Assembly (NCBI GenBank): GCA_945266285.1
Contig: CALYOP010000001.1
Location: 417,431-481,430 of the forward strand
DNA from: an uncultured Commensalibacter sp.
Lineage (GTDB): Bacteria > Pseudomonadota > Alphaproteobacteria > Acetobacterales > Acetobacteraceae
Direction: 5' to 3'
DNA length: 64,000 nt
The position numbers and the translations under genes are program-made. The notes beneath the pieces were generated by a model that saw nothing but the letters and a program-made list of their open reading frames with translations, was not told where the DNA came from and did no database searches. Below are positions 20,927 to 32,349 of this stretch, in pieces (position 1 is the first letter of the stretch; each line of letters starts with the position of its first letter).

Positions 20927-21004
20927 TACTATCCTTTGAATTCTATTAAAATTTGATAGAATTTGCCATAAAAAAACGCGTATTGACTGATACTTATCAT
21001 CAAT

Positions 21005-21035
21005 AACGTTGAATAGCGCTATACTATCCAACGTT
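21005..21035 (-). terminator. Hairpin after rpoC, possible terminator
   Basis: AACGTTGAATAG (21005-21016) and CTATCCAACGTT (21024-21035) form a 12-bp stem with one wobble and a 7-base loop, 39 bases past the rpoC stop. It lacks an immediate T run on the minus strand; a run of seven T appears about 35 bases further on. It may act with Rho or as a 3'-end stabiliser. Confidence 0.5.
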
Positions 21036-21074
21036 ATAATGTTTATGCAATCATTCGAATCGTTTAAACATTTC

Positions 21075-24000
21075 CTATTCAGAAATATTATTCGACTCTC
21101 CTGATTCGTTAGTCGGTGTAACTATTGAAGAAGCTATATTCTCTTCAATTCGATTCTGAACTTGGGATTGTTCAATACGTTGTTTATCACGCTTTGAAGC
21201 AATTACCCGGAATCGGTTCATAACACTTCCTGTTCCTGCAGGAACAAGACGACCAACAATCACGTTTTCCTTTAATCCAGTAAGTGTATCAACCTTACCT
21301 GCTGATGCAGCTTCCGTTAGAACTCTTGTTGTTTCTTGGAACGAAGCAGCAGAAATAAAGGATTGTGTCTGTAATGCAGCCTTAGTAATACCTTGAAGCA
21401 CCGGAGATGCCACAGCGGGTCTTTCATTCGCATTGAGACGACGGATATTTTCCTGTTCATACTCAATTCGATCTACAGTTTCACCAATCAGATAGGTTGT
21501 ATCACCTGGATCCGTAATTTCAACCTTCTGTAACATCTGACGAACAATGACTTCGATATGCTTGTCATTAATCTTCACACCTTGCAGACGGTAAACGCTT
21601 TGGATTTCAAAGATCAGATATTCAGAAAGTGCTTCAACCCCAAGAACCTTCAAAATATCATGAGGAACTCTTGGTCCATCCACTAATGGATCGCCTTTAC
21701 GAACAAAATCACCTTCTTGAACCGAAATATGTTTTCCTTTTGGAATCAAATATTCCGTTTCCTCGTCATTTTCTTCGTTTCTAACGATGATACGACGCTT
21801 TGCCTTATAATCTTTGCCAAATTCAACAACGCCATCATTTTCTGCAATAATAGCATGATCTTTTGGACGACGTGCTTCAAAAAGTTCTGCAACACGAGGC
21901 AAACCACCCGTAATATCACGCGTTTTAGATCCTTCGCGTGGAATACGCGCCAAAACGTCACCAGCACTAACCTGCGCACCACTTTCTACAGAAAGCAATG
22001 AATCGGGTGAAAGGAAGTAACGGGCATCATTACCATTATCAAGCTTGATAACTTCCCCATTAGCATCCATTAACTGCAATCTTGGACGTAAGTCTTTTCC
22101 TTTGCTTGCCTGTTTGTAGTCAACGACAACACGTGATGAAAGACCCGTGACTTCATCCATACGTTCAACCAAAGTAATACCTTCGATCAGATCCTGATAT
22201 TCGATAATACCAGATTTTTCGGTAATGATTGGCAATGTATATGGATCCCATTCGGCCATTTTCTGGTGACGTGTAACCTTTTCACCATTTTTGACCAGAA
22301 TGCGCGCCCCATAAGGTACTCGATAATGTGCACGTTCTACTTTCTTTTCATCCAGCAGAATAATCTCGCAATTACGAGACATGACCACATCAACGCCTTG
22401 ACTATTCCGCACCACGTTCAAGTTAACCACTTTGATGGTTCCGTCTCGCGATGCTTCAACCATGGATTGTTCAGCACCCTTTTGTGCTGCACCACCAATA
22501 TGGAAAGTACGCATGGTAAGCTGTGTTCCAGGTTCACCAATAGATTGTGCGGCAATAACCCCAACAGCTTCACCAATATTCACAGGCGTTCCACGTGCCA
22601 GATCGCGGCCATAACAATGTGCACAAACACCAACACGGCTGTCACAAGTTAAAACCGAACGAATCATAACGCTTTCAACGCCTGCTTTTTCAATAGCTTC
22701 AGCCTCAGCTTCCTCGACCAGCATATTGCGCGGATATAAAACCTTACCCGTTGAAGGATCAATAACATCCGCAGCAAGGGTTCTGCCCAAAATCCGTTCA
22801 GATAAAGAGAATACGACTTCACCGCCATCCATTACAGCACGTGCAGTTAGACCACGTTCACTACCACAATCATTTTCAATAATGATGGAATCTTGTGCAA
22901 CGTCTACCAAACGACGCGTCAAATAACCTGAGTTCGCAGTTTTCAGAGCCGTATCAGCCAATCCCTTACGCGCCCCATGGGTTGACGTAAAGTAATCTAA
23001 TACTGAAAGACCTTCTTTAAAATTCGCGATAATAGGTTGTTCGATGATTTCACCGGATGGTTTCGCCATCAAACCACGCATTCCTGCCAATTGTTTCATC
23101 TGTGCTGGCGACCCACGAGCTCCAGAATGGCTCATCATCCAAACCGAATTAATCGCTTGTCCTGGTTCAACATGAGAAATCTTTTTCATCATTGCTGCTT
23201 GAACTTCGTCTGTACAACGTGACCAAGCGTCAACAACCTTATTATAACGTTCGCCAGCAGTGATCAGACCATCCTGATATTGCTGTTCGAATTCTTTCAC
23301 TTCAGCAGATGTACGTGCAACCAAATCTTTCTTTTCTTCAGGAATGATCATGTCATCCTTACCAAAAGAAATACCAGCACGTGCAGCATAGGAGAAACCA
23401 AGCCCCATCATCCGATCAGCAAAGATAACGCATTCTTTCTGTCCACAATGACGATATACAATGTCAATAATGTCAGAAATCGTTTTTTTGGTTAGTTGCT
23501 GATTGGCTAAAGCGAAATCAATAGCAGGATGCTTTGGTAATACTTGAGCAATAAGCATACGGCCTGGGGTCGTAATTACCCGCTTTGTAACTTTATTACC
23601 TTCAGCATCTACTGTTTCAAAACGTGCATGAATTTTATCATGTAGCTTAATTGCTTTAAGGGTTAAAGCATGCTCGATTTCACCAATATTTGCGAAATAA
23701 GAAGCTCCTTGTTTAACCAAACGACCATTTGCATCATATTCATTATGATCAGGTGTCAGTTTAAACTCTGGCACTTCAAGACTAAGGTAATAAAGTCCAA
23801 GCACGATATCCTGCGAAGGCACAATGATTGGCTTACCATTAGCTGGACTCAGAATATTGTTGGTCGACATCATCAAAACACGTGCTTCCAACTGAGCTTC
23901 AAGACTCAATGGAACGTGCACTGCCATTTGGTCACCATCAAAGTCAGCATTAAAAGCAGTACAGACCAATGGATGGAGTTGAATAGCTTTACCTTCTACC

Positions 24001-25325
24001 AAAACAGGTTCAAAAGCTTGAATTCCAAGACGGTGCAATGTCGGTGCACGGTTTAACATTACAGGATGTTCACGGATAACTTCTTCAATAATATCCCAAA
24101 CTTCTGGACGTTCTTTTTCAACCATACGTTTGGCAGCTTTAATCGTCGTGGCATGGCCATATTTTTCCAATTTGGAATAAATAAATGGTTTAAACAACTC
24201 AAGCGCCATTTTCTTGGGTAATCCACATTGATGTAATTTAAGCTCTGGCCCAACCACAATAACAGAACGACCCGAATAATCGACGCGTTTACCCAACAAG
24301 TTCTGACGGAATCGCCCTTGTTTTCCCTTCAGCATATCCGCCAAAGATTTTAATGGGCGTTTATTCGCACCTGTAATCGCACGGCCACGACGTCCATTAT
24401 CAAATAATGCGTCAACCGATTCCTGAAGCATTCGTTTTTCATTACGAATGATAATATCAGGTGCACGCAATTCCATTAAACGTTTGAGACGATTATTTCG
24501 GTTAATTACACGCCGATAAAGATCGTTCAAATCCGAAGTCGCAAAACGTCCACCATCCAACGGCACTAAAGGACGCAATTCGGGCGGGATGACCGGTATA
24601 ACATCCATAATCATCCATTCAGGACGACAACCACTTTCAGAGAATGCTTCAACCAGTTTCAAGCGTTTAATTAATTTTTTACGCTTAACTTCTGAAGTTG
24701 TTTCTTTCAGTTCAGCGCGTAAAGTGACTTTTTCAGCATCGCAATCAATACCAACCAAAATCTTTTTGATCGCTTCTGCACCAATACCGATTTCTACACC
24801 TTCGTGACCATAATCTTCCATTGCATCAATATATTGCTCTTCGGTTAGAAGACTATATTGCTTTAATGGAGAAGTACCAGGTTCCAGAACGACATAATTT
24901 TCGAAATAAAGAATTCGTTCAAGATCCTTAAGTGTCATATCAATCATCAGACCAATACGACTAGGAAGCGATTTTAAAAACCAAATATGTGCAACAGAAC
25001 TGGCCAGCTCGATATGACCCATACGTTCACGACGTACTTTGGCAAGTGTTACTTCGACACCACATTTTTCACAGACAATACCACGGAATTTCATCCGTTT
25101 ATATTTGCCGCACAAGCATTCATAATCTTTAATCGGCCCAAAAATCCGAGCACAAAACAACCCATCTCGTTCAGGCTTAAAAGTACGGTAGTTAATGGTT
25201 TCTGGTTTTTTGACTTCACCATAAGACCAAGATCGAATTTGCTCAGATGAGGCCAATTGAATTTTTATCTGATCAAATGTCATCGCTTGACCGGATTGGC
25301 CAAGAATCTTCATCAGTTCATTCAT
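21075..25325 (-). CDS. rpoC: RNA polymerase beta' subunit
   Basis: Catalytic subunit of RNA polymerase, 1416 residues. The first zinc site has Cys70, Cys72, Cys85 and Cys88. The active-site loop NADFDGDQ supplies Mg-binding Asp461, Asp463 and Asp465. A second Cys cluster is seen in [13 protein letters not shown]. It follows rpoB after 84 bases containing a perfect hairpin. The C-terminus ends in an acidic, low-complexity tail. Confidence 0.99.
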   Translation of the reverse strand: MNELMKILGQSGQAMTFDQIKIQLASSEQIRSWSYGEVKKPETINYRTFKPERDGLFCARIFGPIKDYECLCGKYKRMKFRGIVCEKCGVEVTLAKVRRERMGHIELASSVAHIWFLKSLPSRIGLMIDMTLKDLERILYFENYVVLEPGTSPLKQYSLLTEEQYIDAMEDYGHEGVEIGIGAEAIKKILVGIDCDAEKVTLRAELKETTSEVKRKKLIKRLKLVEAFSESGCRPEWMIMDVIPVIPPELRPLVPLDGGRFATSDLNDLYRRVINRNNRLKRLMELRAPDIIIRNEKRMLQESVDALFDNGRRGRAITGANKRPLKSLADMLKGKQGRFRQNLLGKRVDYSGRSVIVVGPELKLHQCGLPKKMALELFKPFIYSKLEKYGHATTIKAAKRMVEKERPEVWDIIEEVIREHPVMLNRAPTLHRLGIQAFEPVLVEGKAIQLHPLVCTAFNADFDGDQMAVHVPLSLEAQLEARVLMMSTNNILSPANGKPIIVPSQDIVLGLYYLSLEVPEFKLTPDHNEYDANGRLVKQGASYFANIGEIEHALTLKAIKLHDKIHARFETVDAEGNKVTKRVITTPGRMLIAQVLPKHPAIDFALANQQLTKKTISDIIDIVYRHCGQKECVIFADRMMGLGFSYAARAGISFGKDDMIIPEEKKDLVARTSAEVKEFEQQYQDGLITAGERYNKVVDAWSRCTDEVQAAMMKKISHVEPGQAINSVWMMSHSGARGSPAQMKQLAGMRGLMAKPSGEIIEQPIIANFKEGLSVLDYFTSTHGARKGLADTALKTANSGYLTRRLVDVAQDSIIIENDCGSERGLTARAVMDGGEVVFSLSERILGRTLAADVIDPSTGKVLYPRNMLVEEAEAEAIEKAGVESVMIRSVLTCDSRVGVCAHCYGRDLARGTPVNIGEAVGVIAAQSIGEPGTQLTMRTFHIGGAAQKGAEQSMVEASRDGTIKVVNLNVVRNSQGVDVVMSRNCEIILLDEKKVERAHYRVPYGARILVKNGEKVTRHQKMAEWDPYTLPIITEKSGIIEYQDLIEGITLVERMDEVTGLSSRVVVDYKQASKGKDLRPRLQLMDANGEVIKLDNGNDARYFLSPDSLLSVESGAQVSAGDVLARIPREGSKTRDITGGLPRVAELFEARRPKDHAIIAENDGVVEFGKDYKAKRRIIVRNEENDEETEYLIPKGKHISVQEGDFVRKGDPLVDGPRVPHDILKVLGVEALSEYLIFEIQSVYRLQGVKINDKHIEVIVRQMLQKVEITDPGDTTYLIGETVDRIEYEQENIRRLNANERPAVASPVLQGITKAALQTQSFISAASFQETTRVLTEAASAGKVDTLTGLKENVIVGRLVPAGTGSVMNRFRVIASKRDKQRIEQSQVQNRIEENIASSIVTPTNESGESNNISE

Positions 25326-25350
25326 GCGTTGAATACCCTTTTGGGGAAAT

Positions 25351-25378
25351 GGATACCGTTATCGGTCAAACGGTATCC
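25351..25378 (-). other. Perfect hairpin between rpoB and rpoC
   Basis: GGATACCGTT (25351-25360) and AACGGTATCC (25369-25378) form a perfect 10-bp stem with an 8-base loop in the 84-base rpoB-rpoC gap. It is a candidate RNase III or attenuation site. No T run follows, so it is unlikely to be a strong terminator. Confidence 0.55.
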
Positions 25379-25409
25379 TGTAATAAAATTATAAACCACG
25401 ACTAAGTAC

Positions 25410-28400
25410 TTATTCAGCACTTTGCTCCAGTTCAACATTCAGACCTAATGATTTTAGCTCCTTGATCAAAACGTTAAAGCTTTCTGGAATACCAGCTTCG
25501 AAATCATCCTGATCTTGAACAATTGCTTCATAAACTTTGGTACGGCCAGACACATCATCAGATTTAACTGTTAACATTTCTTGCAACGTATAAGCTGCAC
25601 CATAAGCTTCCAAAGCCCAGACTTCCATTTCACCAAAGCGTTGCCCACCAAATTGTGCTTTACCACCCAGTGGTTGCTGCGTGACCAGCGAATAAGGTCC
25701 TATTGAACGCGCATGGATTTTATCATCGACCAAGTGATGAAGTTTAAGCATATAAATATACCCAACGGTAACTTTACGCTCAAAAGGCTCCCCAGTACGG
25801 CCGTCAATCAATGTACTTTGGCCTGATGGATTAAGTCCTGCTTGAGTCAACATTTTTTCAATATCAGGAATACTAGCACCATCAAAAACCGGTGTCATAA
25901 TCGGCACGCCTTTGCGCAGATTATTGCAAAGTTCTAGCAATTCATCATTCGACATTGAAGAAATGTCTTCTTGATACACGCGGTCACCATAGACTTCATG
26001 CAAACGATCCAACAAAGCCTGTTTCTTGTTGCCGTCTTCCATATATTGATCGACTAATTGACCAATACCTTTTCCAACATTGGCACAAGCCCAACCCAAA
26101 TGAGTTTCCAAAATTTGTCCAACATTCATACGTGATGGCACACCCAAAGGATTCAAAACCAGATCCACAGGTGTTCCGTCTTCAAGAAATGGCATGTCTT
26201 CAACAGGAACGACACGTGAAACCACACCCTTGTTACCATGACGACCCGCCATTTTATCACCAGGTTGCAGCTTACGTTTCACTGCCACGAAGACTTTAAC
26301 CATCTTCATAACACCCGGTGGAAGTTCATCACCACGTTGGATTTTTTCAACTTTGTTGTTAAAGCGCGCTTCAATATTCGCAACTTCGTTGTCAAATTCG
26401 CGTTTGAATTGTTCAATATTTGCCATTACTGCATCATCAGCAACGATGATATTGCGCCATGCACCCCGTGGATGCTCAGCCAGAACCTCTTCTGTCAATA
26501 TCGTGCCGGATTTAATACCTTTAAAACCTGCACCAGCTTTTTGATTCAATAACTGCTCACGCAAACGATTATAGAAGGAACGTTCCTGAATAGCTAATTC
26601 ATCATCACGGTCTTTGCTAAGGCGTTCAACTTCAGACCGTTCAATTGCCATTGCACGTTCATCTTTATCAATACCACGACGCGAGAATACACGAACATCA
26701 ACGATTGTACCAGTCGTTCCCGGAGGTAATTTCAACGATGTATCACGAACATCCGATGCTTTTTCTCCAAAGATCGAACGCAGCAATTTCTCTTCTGGTG
26801 TCATAGGGCTTTCCCCTTTCGGAGTTACCTTTCCAACCAGAATATCCCCTGGATTGACTTCTGCACCAATATAAACAATGCCCGCTTCATCCAAGTTCCG
26901 CAGCGCTTCTTCACCAACATTGGGAATATCGCGTGTGATTTCTTCCTGACCTAATTTGGTGTCACGAGCCATAACTTCAAATTCTTCGATATGAATCGAA
27001 GTAAAGACGTCATCCCGTGCTATCCGTTCAGAAATCAGAATAGAATCTTCAAAGTTGTAACCATTCCATGGCATAAAGGCGACCAGAACATTGCGTCCCA
27101 AAGCCAATTCACCCAGATCAGTAGAAGGACCATCAGCAATAATATCACCAGCTTGAATGCGATCACCGACATGAACCAATGGACGTTGATTGATGCAAGT
27201 TGACTGATTTGAACGCATATATTTCCGCAAACGGTAAATATCGACGCCTTGTGTTGATCCCTTTTCATCTGTTGCACGAACAACGATACGTGCACCATCA
27301 ATCTGATCAATAATACCACCACGACGGGCAACAATCGTTGCTCCAGAATCACGAGCTACTGGCCCTTCCATTCCTGTGCCTACTAAAGGCGCGTCGGAAC
27401 GAACTAATGGTACTGCCTGACGTTGCATGTTTGATCCCATCAAAGCACGGTTCGCGTCATCATTTTCCAAGAATGGAATTAATGCTGCAGCAACAGAAAC
27501 CAATTGCTTTGGTGAAACGTCGCAAGCTGTTACTTCTTCAGGTTTAACCAAATAGAAGTCACCATTTTGACGTGCAGATACAAGTTCATCGACCAAATTA
27601 CCTTTTTCGTCCTGCTTCGCATCTGCCTGTGCAACGACTAGATTTTCTTCTTCCATTGCAGAAAGATATTTCCAACCATCCTGCAATTTACCATCTTTAA
27701 CAAGACGATAAGGTGTTTCAATAAAACCGTATTTATTGACCTTAGCATAAGTTGCCAAAGAGTTAATCAATCCAATATTTGGCCCTTCTGGCGTTTCAAT
27801 AGGACAGATACGACCATAATGCGTTGGATGCACGTCACGAACTTCAAACCCAGCACGCTCACGTGTTAAACCACCAGGGCCTAATGCTGATAAACGACGT
27901 TTATGCGTAACTTCAGATAAAGGATTCGTTTGATCCATAAATTGCGATAATTGTGAAGATCCAAAAAACTCACGAACCGCAGCAACGGCTGGTTTTGCGT
28001 TAATCAGATCATGTGGCATTACCGTATCAATATCGACAGAACCCATTCTTTCACGAATGGCACGTTCCATGCGCAAAAGGCCAAGACGATATTGATTTTC
28101 CATTAATTCACCAACAGAACGCACCCGGCGGTTACCCAAATTATCGATATCATCAATATTACCGTGTCCGTCTTTGAGTTCACACATAATCTTGATAGTC
28201 CGCAGAATATCAATCTTACGTAATACTCTTACAGAATCATCACATTCCAAACGCAACCGCATATTCATCTTCACCCGACCAACGGATGAAAGATCATAAC
28301 GGTCAGGATCAAAGAATAGACCATTAAACATCGCCATCGCTGTTTCAGCGGTAGGCGGTTCACCAGGACGCATAACACGGTAAATATCAACTAACGCATC

Positions 28401-29582
28401 ATCACGACATGTATTTTTATCAACAACAAGCGTATTGCGTATCCAAGGTCCAGTTGCATTATCAATAGCCAGCGTTGGGATTTCCGTTAATCCAAGCTCT
28501 TCTAATAAATCAAGCTTAGCTTCCGTTAATTCTTCACCAGCCTCTGCATAAATTTCACCCGTTTCCTCATTAACCAAATCATGAGCAAAATAACGGCCAA
28601 CCAAATATTCTTTTTGAACCAGAACTTCTTTGGTTTTTTCTGCAATCTTACGAACGGTACGTGCTGTTAACTTGGTGTTGGCATCAGCAACGACTTCGCC
28701 CGTTTCCGCATCAACTAACGGCGATAAAAGTTTTTGGTTACGGAATGCTTCAACATCGAATGCACGTGACCAACCTTTATCATTTTTCTTAAAGACAACC
28801 GTATTATAAAAATAGGATAAAATTTCATCGTCATCCATTCCACGAATGGGAATAGAATCAACATCACCACCTTCTGCTAATTTAGCTTCACGAGCAGCAA
28901 TAGAAGTTTCACCTTCTAACGCATAAAGCAGCGTGGTTACTGGAAATTTACGTTTACGGTCGATACGAACGTAAATTAAATCTTTACTATCAAATTCAAA
29001 ATCAAGCCATGATCCCCGATAAGGAATAATTCTGGCTGTAAACAAAAATTTTCCTGAGGAATGAGTCTTGCCATGATCATGATCAAAGAACGCCCCAGGG
29101 CTACGATGCATTTGAGATACAATAACCCGTTCGGTACCATTCACAATAAAAGTACCGTTATCAGTCATTAAGGGCATATCACCCATGTAAACTGGTTGTT
29201 CTTTAATATCACGGATCGAACGAGACCCGGTATCTTCATCAATATCCCAGACAATCAAACGCAGCACAACTTTTAAAGGAGCTGCATAGGTCAACCCGCG
29301 TTGAAGGCATTCTTCGACATCGTATTTTGGTTCTTCGAATTCGTAACTAACAAATTCTAATCGACCATTGCCCGCAAAATCATTAATAGGAAATACGGAA
29401 CGGAATACTTCTTCTAACCCGGTCGGTGTGCGATCTTGTGGCTTTACATTCCTTTGTAAAAACGCTTCGTAACTTGCCCGTTGCACATCAATCAGATTTG
29501 GCATCGGAGCAATTTCAGGTATCCGCCCGAAATTTTTACGAATGCGTTTGCGTCCCGTAAACGATTTGCTAACCGCGTTCAT
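25410..29582 (-). CDS. rpoB: RNA polymerase beta subunit
   Basis: Forms the RNA polymerase active-site cleft with beta'. I start it at the ATG at 29582 ([20 protein letters not shown], 1390 residues) rather than at an in-frame TTG 51 bases upstream, because the ATG matches the alphaproteobacterial N-terminus and AAGG lies before it. The rifampicin pocket [16 protein letters not shown] and [13 protein letters not shown] is wild type at the Asp, His, Arg and Ser positions that usually mutate. It is preceded by a 264-base gap from rplL containing four hairpins. Confidence 0.98.
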   Translation of the reverse strand: MNAVSKSFTGRKRIRKNFGRIPEIAPMPNLIDVQRASYEAFLQRNVKPQDRTPTGLEEVFRSVFPINDFAGNGRLEFVSYEFEEPKYDVEECLQRGLTYAAPLKVVLRLIVWDIDEDTGSRSIRDIKEQPVYMGDMPLMTDNGTFIVNGTERVIVSQMHRSPGAFFDHDHGKTHSSGKFLFTARIIPYRGSWLDFEFDSKDLIYVRIDRKRKFPVTTLLYALEGETSIAAREAKLAEGGDVDSIPIRGMDDDEILSYFYNTVVFKKNDKGWSRAFDVEAFRNQKLLSPLVDAETGEVVADANTKLTARTVRKIAEKTKEVLVQKEYLVGRYFAHDLVNEETGEIYAEAGEELTEAKLDLLEELGLTEIPTLAIDNATGPWIRNTLVVDKNTCRDDALVDIYRVMRPGEPPTAETAMAMFNGLFFDPDRYDLSSVGRVKMNMRLRLECDDSVRVLRKIDILRTIKIMCELKDGHGNIDDIDNLGNRRVRSVGELMENQYRLGLLRMERAIRERMGSVDIDTVMPHDLINAKPAVAAVREFFGSSQLSQFMDQTNPLSEVTHKRRLSALGPGGLTRERAGFEVRDVHPTHYGRICPIETPEGPNIGLINSLATYAKVNKYGFIETPYRLVKDGKLQDGWKYLSAMEEENLVVAQADAKQDEKGNLVDELVSARQNGDFYLVKPEEVTACDVSPKQLVSVAAALIPFLENDDANRALMGSNMQRQAVPLVRSDAPLVGTGMEGPVARDSGATIVARRGGIIDQIDGARIVVRATDEKGSTQGVDIYRLRKYMRSNQSTCINQRPLVHVGDRIQAGDIIADGPSTDLGELALGRNVLVAFMPWNGYNFEDSILISERIARDDVFTSIHIEEFEVMARDTKLGQEEITRDIPNVGEEALRNLDEAGIVYIGAEVNPGDILVGKVTPKGESPMTPEEKLLRSIFGEKASDVRDTSLKLPPGTTGTIVDVRVFSRRGIDKDERAMAIERSEVERLSKDRDDELAIQERSFYNRLREQLLNQKAGAGFKGIKSGTILTEEVLAEHPRGAWRNIIVADDAVMANIEQFKREFDNEVANIEARFNNKVEKIQRGDELPPGVMKMVKVFVAVKRKLQPGDKMAGRHGNKGVVSRVVPVEDMPFLEDGTPVDLVLNPLGVPSRMNVGQILETHLGWACANVGKGIGQLVDQYMEDGNKKQALLDRLHEVYGDRVYQEDISSMSNDELLELCNNLRKGVPIMTPVFDGASIPDIEKMLTQAGLNPSGQSTLIDGRTGEPFERKVTVGYIYMLKLHHLVDDKIHARSIGPYSLVTQQPLGGKAQFGGQRFGEMEVWALEAYGAAYTLQEMLTVKSDDVSGRTKVYEAIVQDQDDFEAGIPESFNVLIKELKSLGLNVELEQSAE

Positions 29583-29667
29583 CGTGTATTGTGCCTTACC
29601 GCTTGTTGCCTCTGCTCCCAACTCTACCCCCAATGGCAGAAAAGAGCATTTGGCTCATAATAACAAT

Positions 29668-29692
29668 GTGATCTTAAACTCATAAAGATCAC
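29668..29692 (-). other. rplL-rpoB hairpin 4 (nearest rpoB)
   Basis: GTGATCTT (29668-29675) and AAGATCAC (29685-29692) are perfect 8-base arms around a 9-base loop. Confidence 0.55.
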
Positions 29693-29723
29693 GCCTAACC
29701 CCTAAGGGCAAACCCAAGCAAAT

Positions 29724-29751
29724 CGTTAAAGAAAATCGCTCTTCTTTAACG
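29724..29751 (-). other. rplL-rpoB hairpin 3
   Basis: CGTTAAAGAA (29724-29733) and TTCTTTAACG (29742-29751) are perfect 10-base arms around an 8-base loop. It resembles in size the rpoB-rpoC hairpin. Confidence 0.6.
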
Positions 29752-29756
29752 ACCAA

Positions 29757-29790
29757 GCAGGCGGATACTCATCAAAGAGTTCCGCCCTGC
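29757..29790 (-). other. rplL-rpoB hairpin 2
   Basis: GCAGGCGGA (29757-29765) pairs with TCCGCCCTGC (29781-29790) with a single-base bulge. It is the most GC-rich of the four stems. Confidence 0.55.
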
Positions 29791-29804
29791 CTTATATTTA
29801 GTCT

Positions 29805-29835
29805 AAACAGTGAAGATGATTTTCTGTCACTGTTT
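29805..29835 (-). other. rplL-rpoB hairpin 1 (attenuator candidate)
   Basis: AAACAGTGA (29805-29813) and TCACTGTTT (29827-29835) are perfect 9-base arms, 11 bases past the rplL stop. In many bacteria a partial terminator here lets most transcripts stop after rplL, keeping L7/L12 in excess of polymerase; position suggests the same role. Confidence 0.55.
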
Positions 29836-29846
29836 TTATCATCCGA

Positions 29847-30224
29847 TTATTTAATTTCGATCGTAGCACCTTGTTCTTCAAGAGTCTTTTTGATCTTTTC
29901 TGCTTCATCCTTGTTTACGCCTTCCTTAAGGGTTTTTGGCGCACCTTCAACCAAGTCCTTAGCCTCTTTCAGTCCGAGACCCGTAATAGTACGGACTTCT
30001 TTAATGACGTTGATTTTCTTATCACCAGATTTTGCAAGAACAACAGTGAATTCTGTTTTTTCTTCAGCAGCAGCAGCGCCAGCAGCAGCAGGTGCAGCAG
30101 CAGCTACAGCAACTGGAGCAGCAGCAGAAACGCCCCATTTTTCTTCCAACATTTTGGAAAGTTCAGCAGCTTCCAAAACGGTTAAGCTGGAAAGTTCGTC
30201 AACAAGCTTAGCTAAATCAGCCAT
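29847..30224 (-). CDS. rplL: 50S ribosomal protein L7/L12
   Basis: Stalk protein that recruits translation factors, present in several copies per ribosome. The 125-residue protein has an N-terminal dimer domain, an Ala-rich hinge (about residues 35-52) and the C-terminal domain with [14 protein letters not shown] and [16 protein letters not shown]. It follows rplJ after 68 bases. The downstream hairpins may trim or attenuate its transcript. Confidence 0.98.
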   Translation of the reverse strand: MADLAKLVDELSSLTVLEAAELSKMLEEKWGVSAAAPVAVAAAAPAAAGAAAAEEKTEFTVVLAKSGDKKINVIKEVRTITGLGLKEAKDLVEGAPKTLKEGVNKDEAEKIKKTLEEQGATIEIK

Positions 30225-30292
30225 GATATTATCCTATTTATATACTAAATGACTCAATACAAGTCCACTGAAAAAAATATTACAGCGTTATG

Positions 30293-30811
30293 TTACGCCG
30301 CTTCGCCTTTATCCGCATAAGCACCAAAAACCCTTGCCAATTGACCAGCAGGTGCCTGAAGCACGCCAGCAATCCGTGTAGCAGGTGTGGAAATAAGCCC
30401 AACCATCTGCGCACGCAACGTGTCAAGTGAAGGTAGATCGGCTAAAGCTTTGACCCCATTTGCATCCAACATTTGGGTTCCAAGAGCTCCACCAAGTACT
30501 ACAAATTTTTCATTGGTTTTGGCGAACTCGACGGCTACTTTTGCTACTGCCACTGGATCTTCAGCCCATGAAAGCGCTGTAGGTCCGACAAACAGAGGCA
30601 CAAGGCCTTCGAATGGAGTTCCTTTAGCGGCGAGGCTGGCCAAGCGGTTTTTTGCAACTTTATAAGTTGCACCAGCAGCACGCATCTTCTGACGCAATAC
30701 CGTCACATCAGCCACAGTCAACCCATCATTACGAGCGACCACAACCATGGACGTCTTGGCAAAAACGGCTGCTAGGGAGGATACAAACTCCCGTTTTTCC
30801 GTACGGTCCAA
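30293..30811 (-). CDS. rplJ: 50S ribosomal protein L10
   Basis: L10 is the base of the L7/L12 stalk and, with L12, represses its own mRNA in enterics. It has 172 residues. The start is TTG at 30811 (MDRTEKREFV), with GGAG seven bases upstream. The block YKVAKNRLASLAAKGTPFEG is typical. The preceding 263-base gap after rplA is a good candidate for the autoregulatory leader. Confidence 0.97.
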   Translation of the reverse strand: MDRTEKREFVSSLAAVFAKTSMVVVARNDGLTVADVTVLRQKMRAAGATYKVAKNRLASLAAKGTPFEGLVPLFVGPTALSWAEDPVAVAKVAVEFAKTNEKFVVLGGALGTQMLDANGVKALADLPSLDTLRAQMVGLISTPATRIAGVLQAPAGQLARVFGAYADKGEAA

Positions 30812-31041
30812 ATCCCGTCTCCAATTTGATCGGTCAATTTAACTTGACCTTATCAGGTTACCATTTAGATCTCATTTCAAAAGAAACAAGATCCGGTTCG
30901 CCTGTCCTGAACGGATTCACTAGTATATAAACGATAGAAACCGTTTAAAACCAGCCCCGTCTCCCGTTCGCAGTAAATACTTTTAAAACAATGTTACGCA
31001 CGGTCTTGGACAGGTTCGGGAATAAAATAATTACCCCTATG
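30812..31041 (-). promoter_or_regulatory. rplJ leader region
   Basis: This untranslated region between rplA and rplJ is where L10(L12)4 binds mRNA in other bacteria. I see no open frame. The exact binding fold and any promoter could not be assigned by eye. Confidence 0.35.
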
Positions 31042-31063
31042 CGTTACCTCTTTCAAGGTAACG
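31042..31063 (-). other. Hairpin after rplA
   Basis: CGTTACCT (31042-31049) and AGGTAACG (31056-31063) form a perfect 8-bp stem with a 6-base loop, 11 bases past the rplA stop. The minus strand then runs into a T-rich stretch about 10 bases later, so a weak terminator or attenuator is possible. Confidence 0.5.
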
Positions 31064-31074
31064 TAATCTCATTA

Positions 31075-31767
31075 TTAACCAGCGACGCTAGAAATATCAA
31101 CTTCCAAGCCAGGACCCATAGTTGAAGAAAGATATATTTTCTTCATATAAGTTCCCTTAACACCGGTTGGACGTGCTTTCTGAACAACATCTACAAAAGC
31201 GCGAACGTTTTCAAGAAGATTCTTGGCATCAAAAGAAGCTTTACCGATACCGGCATGCACAACACCGCCTTTTTCAGCACGGTATTCAACCTGACCTGAT
31301 TTTGCTGCGGTAACTGCACCTTTGACATCCATTGTAACCGTGCCCAGTTTAGGGTTTGGCATCAGGCCTCTAGGACCTAAAATCTTACCCAAACGACCGA
31401 CTAAAGCCATCATATCTGGGGTTGCAATGCAACGATCAAAGTCAATCTGACCAGCTTGAATCTGTTCTGCAAGCTCTTCTGCGCCAACGACATCAGCACC
31501 AGCAGCTTTTGCTTCTTCAGCTTTTTCACCACGTGCAAATACGCCAACACGCAAGGTCTTACCTGTTCCATGTGGCAGAGAAATCAATCCACGCACCATT
31601 TGATCTGCATAACGTGGGTCTACACCCAAATTAATTGCAATTTCAATCGTTTCATCAAATTTGGCTTTTGCATTTGCACGAACCAAATTAACCGCTTCTT
31701 CAAGCCCGTAAACTTTATTACGTTCCAGAGTAGCATAAGCCGCAGCAAGACGTTTATTTTTTGCCAT
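31075..31767 (-). CDS. rplA: 50S ribosomal protein L1
   Basis: L1 forms the mobile stalk that helps eject deacylated tRNA. It has 230 residues with [20 protein letters not shown] near the start and the signature segment [20 protein letters not shown]. It starts four bases after rplK, the normal L11-L1 pair. Confidence 0.98.
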   Translation of the reverse strand: MAKNKRLAAAYATLERNKVYGLEEAVNLVRANAKAKFDETIEIAINLGVDPRYADQMVRGLISLPHGTGKTLRVGVFARGEKAEEAKAAGADVVGAEELAEQIQAGQIDFDRCIATPDMMALVGRLGKILGPRGLMPNPKLGTVTMDVKGAVTAAKSGQVEYRAEKGGVVHAGIGKASFDAKNLLENVRAFVDVVQKARPTGVKGTYMKKIYLSSTMGPGLEVDISSVAG

Positions 31768-31771
31768 GGTC

Positions 31772-32206
31772 TCAACCCTCCTCGACTTTCAGGCCCATTG
31801 ATCGTGCAGAACCTGCCAACATACGAACGGCACCGTCCACATCATTGGCATTCATATCTTTCATTTTCTGAGCAGCAATTTCACGAAGCTGGCTCATTTT
31901 AACCGTACCAACTGTTGCACCTTTACCAACAGTTGTCGCACCTTTGGATATTTTCGCTGCTTTAAGCAAAAAATAGGTATTTGGTGGCGTTTTGGTAATA
32001 AAGCTAAAGGTACGATCTGCATAAGCAGTAATCACAACAGGAATAGGCATTCCTGGTTCTAGATTTTGTGTTGCAGCGTTGAATTCTTTACAAAATTGCA
32101 TGATATTCAAGCCACGTTGCCCCAATGCGGGACCAACTGGTGGGGAAGGATTCGCTTTCCCAGCAGGGATTTGTAATTTAATGTAGCCAACAATCTTTTT
32201 GGCCAT
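31772..32206 (-). CDS. rplK: 50S ribosomal protein L11
   Basis: L11 binds the GTPase-associated centre of 23S rRNA and is needed for RelA activation. The 144-residue protein has [20 protein letters not shown] and the C-terminal rRNA-binding segment with [24 protein letters not shown] precedes its ATG. It is the first gene of the block, and the usual secE-nusG pair is not upstream; a divergent-function efflux gene ends 143 bases away on the same strand. Confidence 0.98.
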   Translation of the reverse strand: MAKKIVGYIKLQIPAGKANPSPPVGPALGQRGLNIMQFCKEFNAATQNLEPGMPIPVVITAYADRTFSFITKTPPNTYFLLKAAKISKGATTVGKGATVGTVKMSQLREIAAQKMKDMNANDVDGAVRMLAGSARSMGLKVEEG

Positions 32207-32313
32207 ATCCGGGTCTCCTTAAATAATTCTACCCAGACCGCGGTTCATACGATGAATTCAGAAAAATTAATTTCTGAAAAATCACTCTCCCGCGTTCCGA
32301 TTAAGAGGTTAGG

Positions 32314-32342
32314 CTCTTGCATGTTTTTATAGATTCTGTCAA
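32314..32342 (-). promoter_or_regulatory. Possible promoter of rplK
   Basis: A perfect minus-strand -35 TTGACA (32342-32337) lies 131 bases upstream of rplK, but the hexamer at 17 bases (CAAGAG) is a poor -10. A promoter is needed here because secE-nusG is absent; this is the best candidate by eye. The downstream palindrome TTCAGAAA/TTTCTGAA (32257-32278) sits in the leader. Confidence 0.35.
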
Positions 32343-32349
32343 GGCCTAA

